From Chloroflexota bacterium (GTDB lineage Bacteria; Chloroflexota; Anaerolineae; J102): a stretch of 15,962 bases of DNA. The DNA lies in contig JAADFV010000288.1 in the NCBI GenBank assembly GCA_013152695.1, forward strand, positions 25,174-41,135. The letters run 5' to 3'. This document shows, piece by piece, positions 14,907 through 15,962 of this stretch. The translations under genes were made by a program, and so were the position numbers. The notes under the pieces were generated by a model. That model was not told where the DNA came from. It made no database searches and saw only the letters and a program-made list of their open reading frames with translations. Numbering within the stretch: the stretch's first letter is position 1; each line of letters begins with the position of its first letter.

Positions 14907-15521
14907 CTAACGAGCCAAGGCCGTGAATTTCGCGGTCACAGCTTCCCAATTGACGACATTCCAAAAAGCGGCAATGTAATCGGGGCGGCGGTTCTGATAG
15001 TTCAGATAATAGGCATGCTCCCAAACATCCAGCCCCAGAATGGGGTTATGATTGGATAGGTAGGGACTATCCTGATTGGGTGTGCTGTAGACAACAAGGT
15101 TGCCAAAGGCATCAAAAGCCAACCAGGCCCAACCCGAACCAAAGCGTGTGGCCGCTGCTTTGCTGAACAGTGATTTGAATTCCTCGAAACCACCGAAAGC
15201 GGCGTCGAGAGCAGCAGCGAGGGCACCGGTCGGGGCACCACCACCTTGGGGACTCATGACCTCCCAAAATAGGGAGTGATTGACATAGCCTCCACCGTTA
15301 TTACGAACAGCGGTACGAATGTCTTCGGGGACACTGGCCAGATTTCGCAGTAAATCTTCTGCACTCACCTCTGCCAACTCCGGGTGTTTTTCGATTGCGG
15401 CGTTGAGATTGTTGGTATAGCCGGCATGATGCTTGTCATGATGAAAACGCATAGTGTCGCCACCAATGTAGGGGGCGAGATCATCATAACCGTAAGGAAG
15501 AGGTGGAAGTTCAAATGCCAT
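14907..15521 (-). CDS. sodA: Superoxide dismutase, Mn-type (Fe/Mn family)
   Basis: The product is 204 residues, the normal size. ATG 15521 is chosen over the longer frame (to 15617) because AAGGAG (15532-15537) lies 10 bases upstream, the protein then begins in the family style ([15 protein letters not shown]), and the promoter lies inside the longer frame. The metal ligands are all present: H27 (FHHDKHH), H82 ([10 protein letters not shown]), D165 and H169 (LDVWEHAYY). Gly77 in the N-terminal part together with Q150 in NQDSPY is the arrangement of manganese rather than iron enzymes; cambialism cannot be excluded. It dismutates superoxide to hydrogen peroxide and oxygen. No signal peptide is present, so it is cytoplasmic. 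The gene is monocistronic: its own promoter upstream, a hairpin in the leader, and a terminator downstream shared with the convergent aminopeptidase. Confidence 0.97.
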   Translation of the reverse strand: MAFELPPLPYGYDDLAPYIGGDTMRFHHDKHHAGYTNNLNAAIEKHPELAEVSAEDLLRNLASVPEDIRTAVRNNGGGYVNHSLFWEVMSPQGGGAPTGALAAALDAAFGGFEEFKSLFSKAAATRFGSGWAWLAFDAFGNLVVYSTPNQDSPYLSNHNPILGLDVWEHAYYLNYQNRRPDYIAAFWNVVNWEAVTAKFTALAR

Positions 15522-15562
15522 CAGAGTATTTCTCCTTGTCTGTATAGAAATATTGTGGTGAA

Positions 15563-15591
15563 CTGTGGCGCTCAGGGAAATGAGGCCACAG
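15563..15591 (-). promoter_or_regulatory. Hairpin in the sodA 5' leader
   Basis: CTGTGGC (15563-15569) pairs with GCCACAG (15585-15591), and CTCA (15571-15574) with TGAG (15581-15584), around a 6-base loop with a single bulged base. This 11-bp structure lies in the predicted ~90-base leader, about 40 bases upstream of the ATG. It could be an RNA structure affecting mRNA stability or a dimeric repressor site downstream of the start; the sequence does not decide. Confidence 0.6.
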
Positions 15592-15616
15592 TGATAAAGA
15601 ATAGTTACTGTTTTCA

Positions 15617-15625
15617 ATTATAGCA
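15617..15625 (-). promoter_or_regulatory. Extended -10 promoter of sodA
   Basis: On the minus strand, TGC directly followed by consensus TATAAT (plus 15617-15622). No good -35 is found at 16-18 bases, which is typical of extended -10 promoters. Initiation near 15610 gives a leader of about 90 bases. Confidence 0.65.
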
Positions 15626-15962
15626 TGGGGTGTCCGCAAGAATGCGTACAATATTCAAACATTTACCCTACAAAGCAGATTAGGGTTTGATTAATGCTGT
15701 ATCTGGCATGTTGAGTGGGTGCATGCGCCAAGCTTATGGACGCGGCCAGTGACACGATAGTAGATCGTTTTCAGCCCCTAAGTACAAACACGTAAGTTGT
15801 GAGGGATAATTGACGTTATTTCATCACAAATACTCCCTAAAACTGTCATTCTGAACGACTTTTTTAAGGTCAACAAACATCAAAAGGATGCGAATATCAA
15901 GACGAAAAGGCCCATCGTGGTGCCAATTCTAGTGAAGAATCTAGCGATTTATCTACCGCTAG
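15626..15962. other. Gene-free region upstream of sodA to the window edge
   Basis: No reading frame with a plausible start, ribosome site and length is seen in these 337 bases, which are more AT-rich than the coding regions. They hold an ACCCTA (15665-15670) / TAGGGT (15681-15686) inverted repeat about 45 bases upstream of the sodA -10, and a split repeat at 15844-15946. Any gene to the right lies beyond the window. Confidence 0.6.
15844..15946 (+). repeat. Split copy of a dispersed 'GTCATTCTGA...GAAGAATCT' intergenic repeat
   Basis: TGTCATTCTGAACGA (15844-15858) and AGTGAAGAATCTAGCG (15931-15946) are the two halves of a repeat that I recall as common between genes in Chloroflexota and other environmental bacteria, normally contiguous. 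Here 72 bases (15859-15930) separate them. The insert contains TTTTTT and no ORF, and no target duplication is evident at its ends. Confidence 0.5.

Noticed and set aside
15522..15617. N-terminal extension of the superoxide dismutase reading frame
   Set aside because: The extension spans the leader hairpin and starts at the -10 promoter region. ATG 15521 has a proper ribosome site and matches the family's N-terminus.
1..15962. Prophage, insertion sequence, CRISPR array or defence island
   Set aside because: No transposase, integrase, repeat-spacer pattern, toxin-antitoxin pair or known defence domain is visible, and all sizeable genes are explained by housekeeping, surface or redox families.

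Overview
The window reads as a chromosomal segment from a bacterium of the Chloroflexota (Anaerolineae/Caldilineae-like). This placement is an inference from style rather than from a marker gene. The signs are a GT39 membrane protein with extra C-terminal beta-sandwich repeats, a large secreted lamin-tail/nuclease protein ending in a short Leu-Pro hydrophobic motif, a lipoprotein with a Thr/Pro-rich linker, and an intergenic repeat of the 'GTCATTCTGA...GAAGAATCT' type. Base composition is moderately GC-rich and even, and I see no phage, transposase, CRISPR array or recognised defence system.

Layout. Bases 1-3197 (+) hold the 3' end of a gene for a protein with a C-terminal beta domain, then a GT39-family glycosyltransferase whose ATG overlaps the preceding stop (TAATG). 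Bases 3324-7769 (+) encode a 1481-residue exported protein: signal peptide, five lamin-tail domains arranged A-B-C-A'-B', an OB-like region, a complete endonuclease/exonuclease/phosphatase domain and a beta-sandwich tail. A bidirectional terminator at 7791-7821 separates it from a convergent minus-strand pair: a YitT-family membrane protein (7807-8724) and an aldo/keto reductase (8835-9800). The 365-base divergent region 9801-10165 holds the reductase promoter, a 14-bp perfect inverted repeat, and a TetR promoter overlapped by a palindromic operator. Then come the TetR regulator and an extended SDR dehydrogenase/epimerase joined by an ATGA overlap (10166-11775, +).

Bases 11821-11893 (-) are tRNA-Arg(CCT) with its own promoter. 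Bases 12059-14852 (+) hold a phosphodiester-glycosidase-type lipoprotein, possibly with a leaderless start, followed 19 bases later by a cytoplasmic-looking M28/DUF4910 aminopeptidase. A hairpin terminator separates this from the convergent minus-strand Mn-type superoxide dismutase (14907-15521), which has an extended -10 promoter and a hairpin in its leader. The last ~340 bases hold no gene; near the edge lies what looks like a dispersed repeat split by a 72-base insert.

How the genes fit together. The left third is cell-surface and secretion biology: glycosylation of an exported substrate next to an exported nuclease. The centre is a small redox/electrophile-type module: an autoregulated TetR-SDR operon divergent from an aldo/keto reductase. 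The right end has a further oxidative-stress gene, sodA. These links come from adjacency only. I did not find a clearly new multi-gene system. The best leads are the TetR operator/promoter arrangement, the duplicated lamin-tail array with its localised cysteines, the leaderless lipoprotein start, and the two repeat elements.
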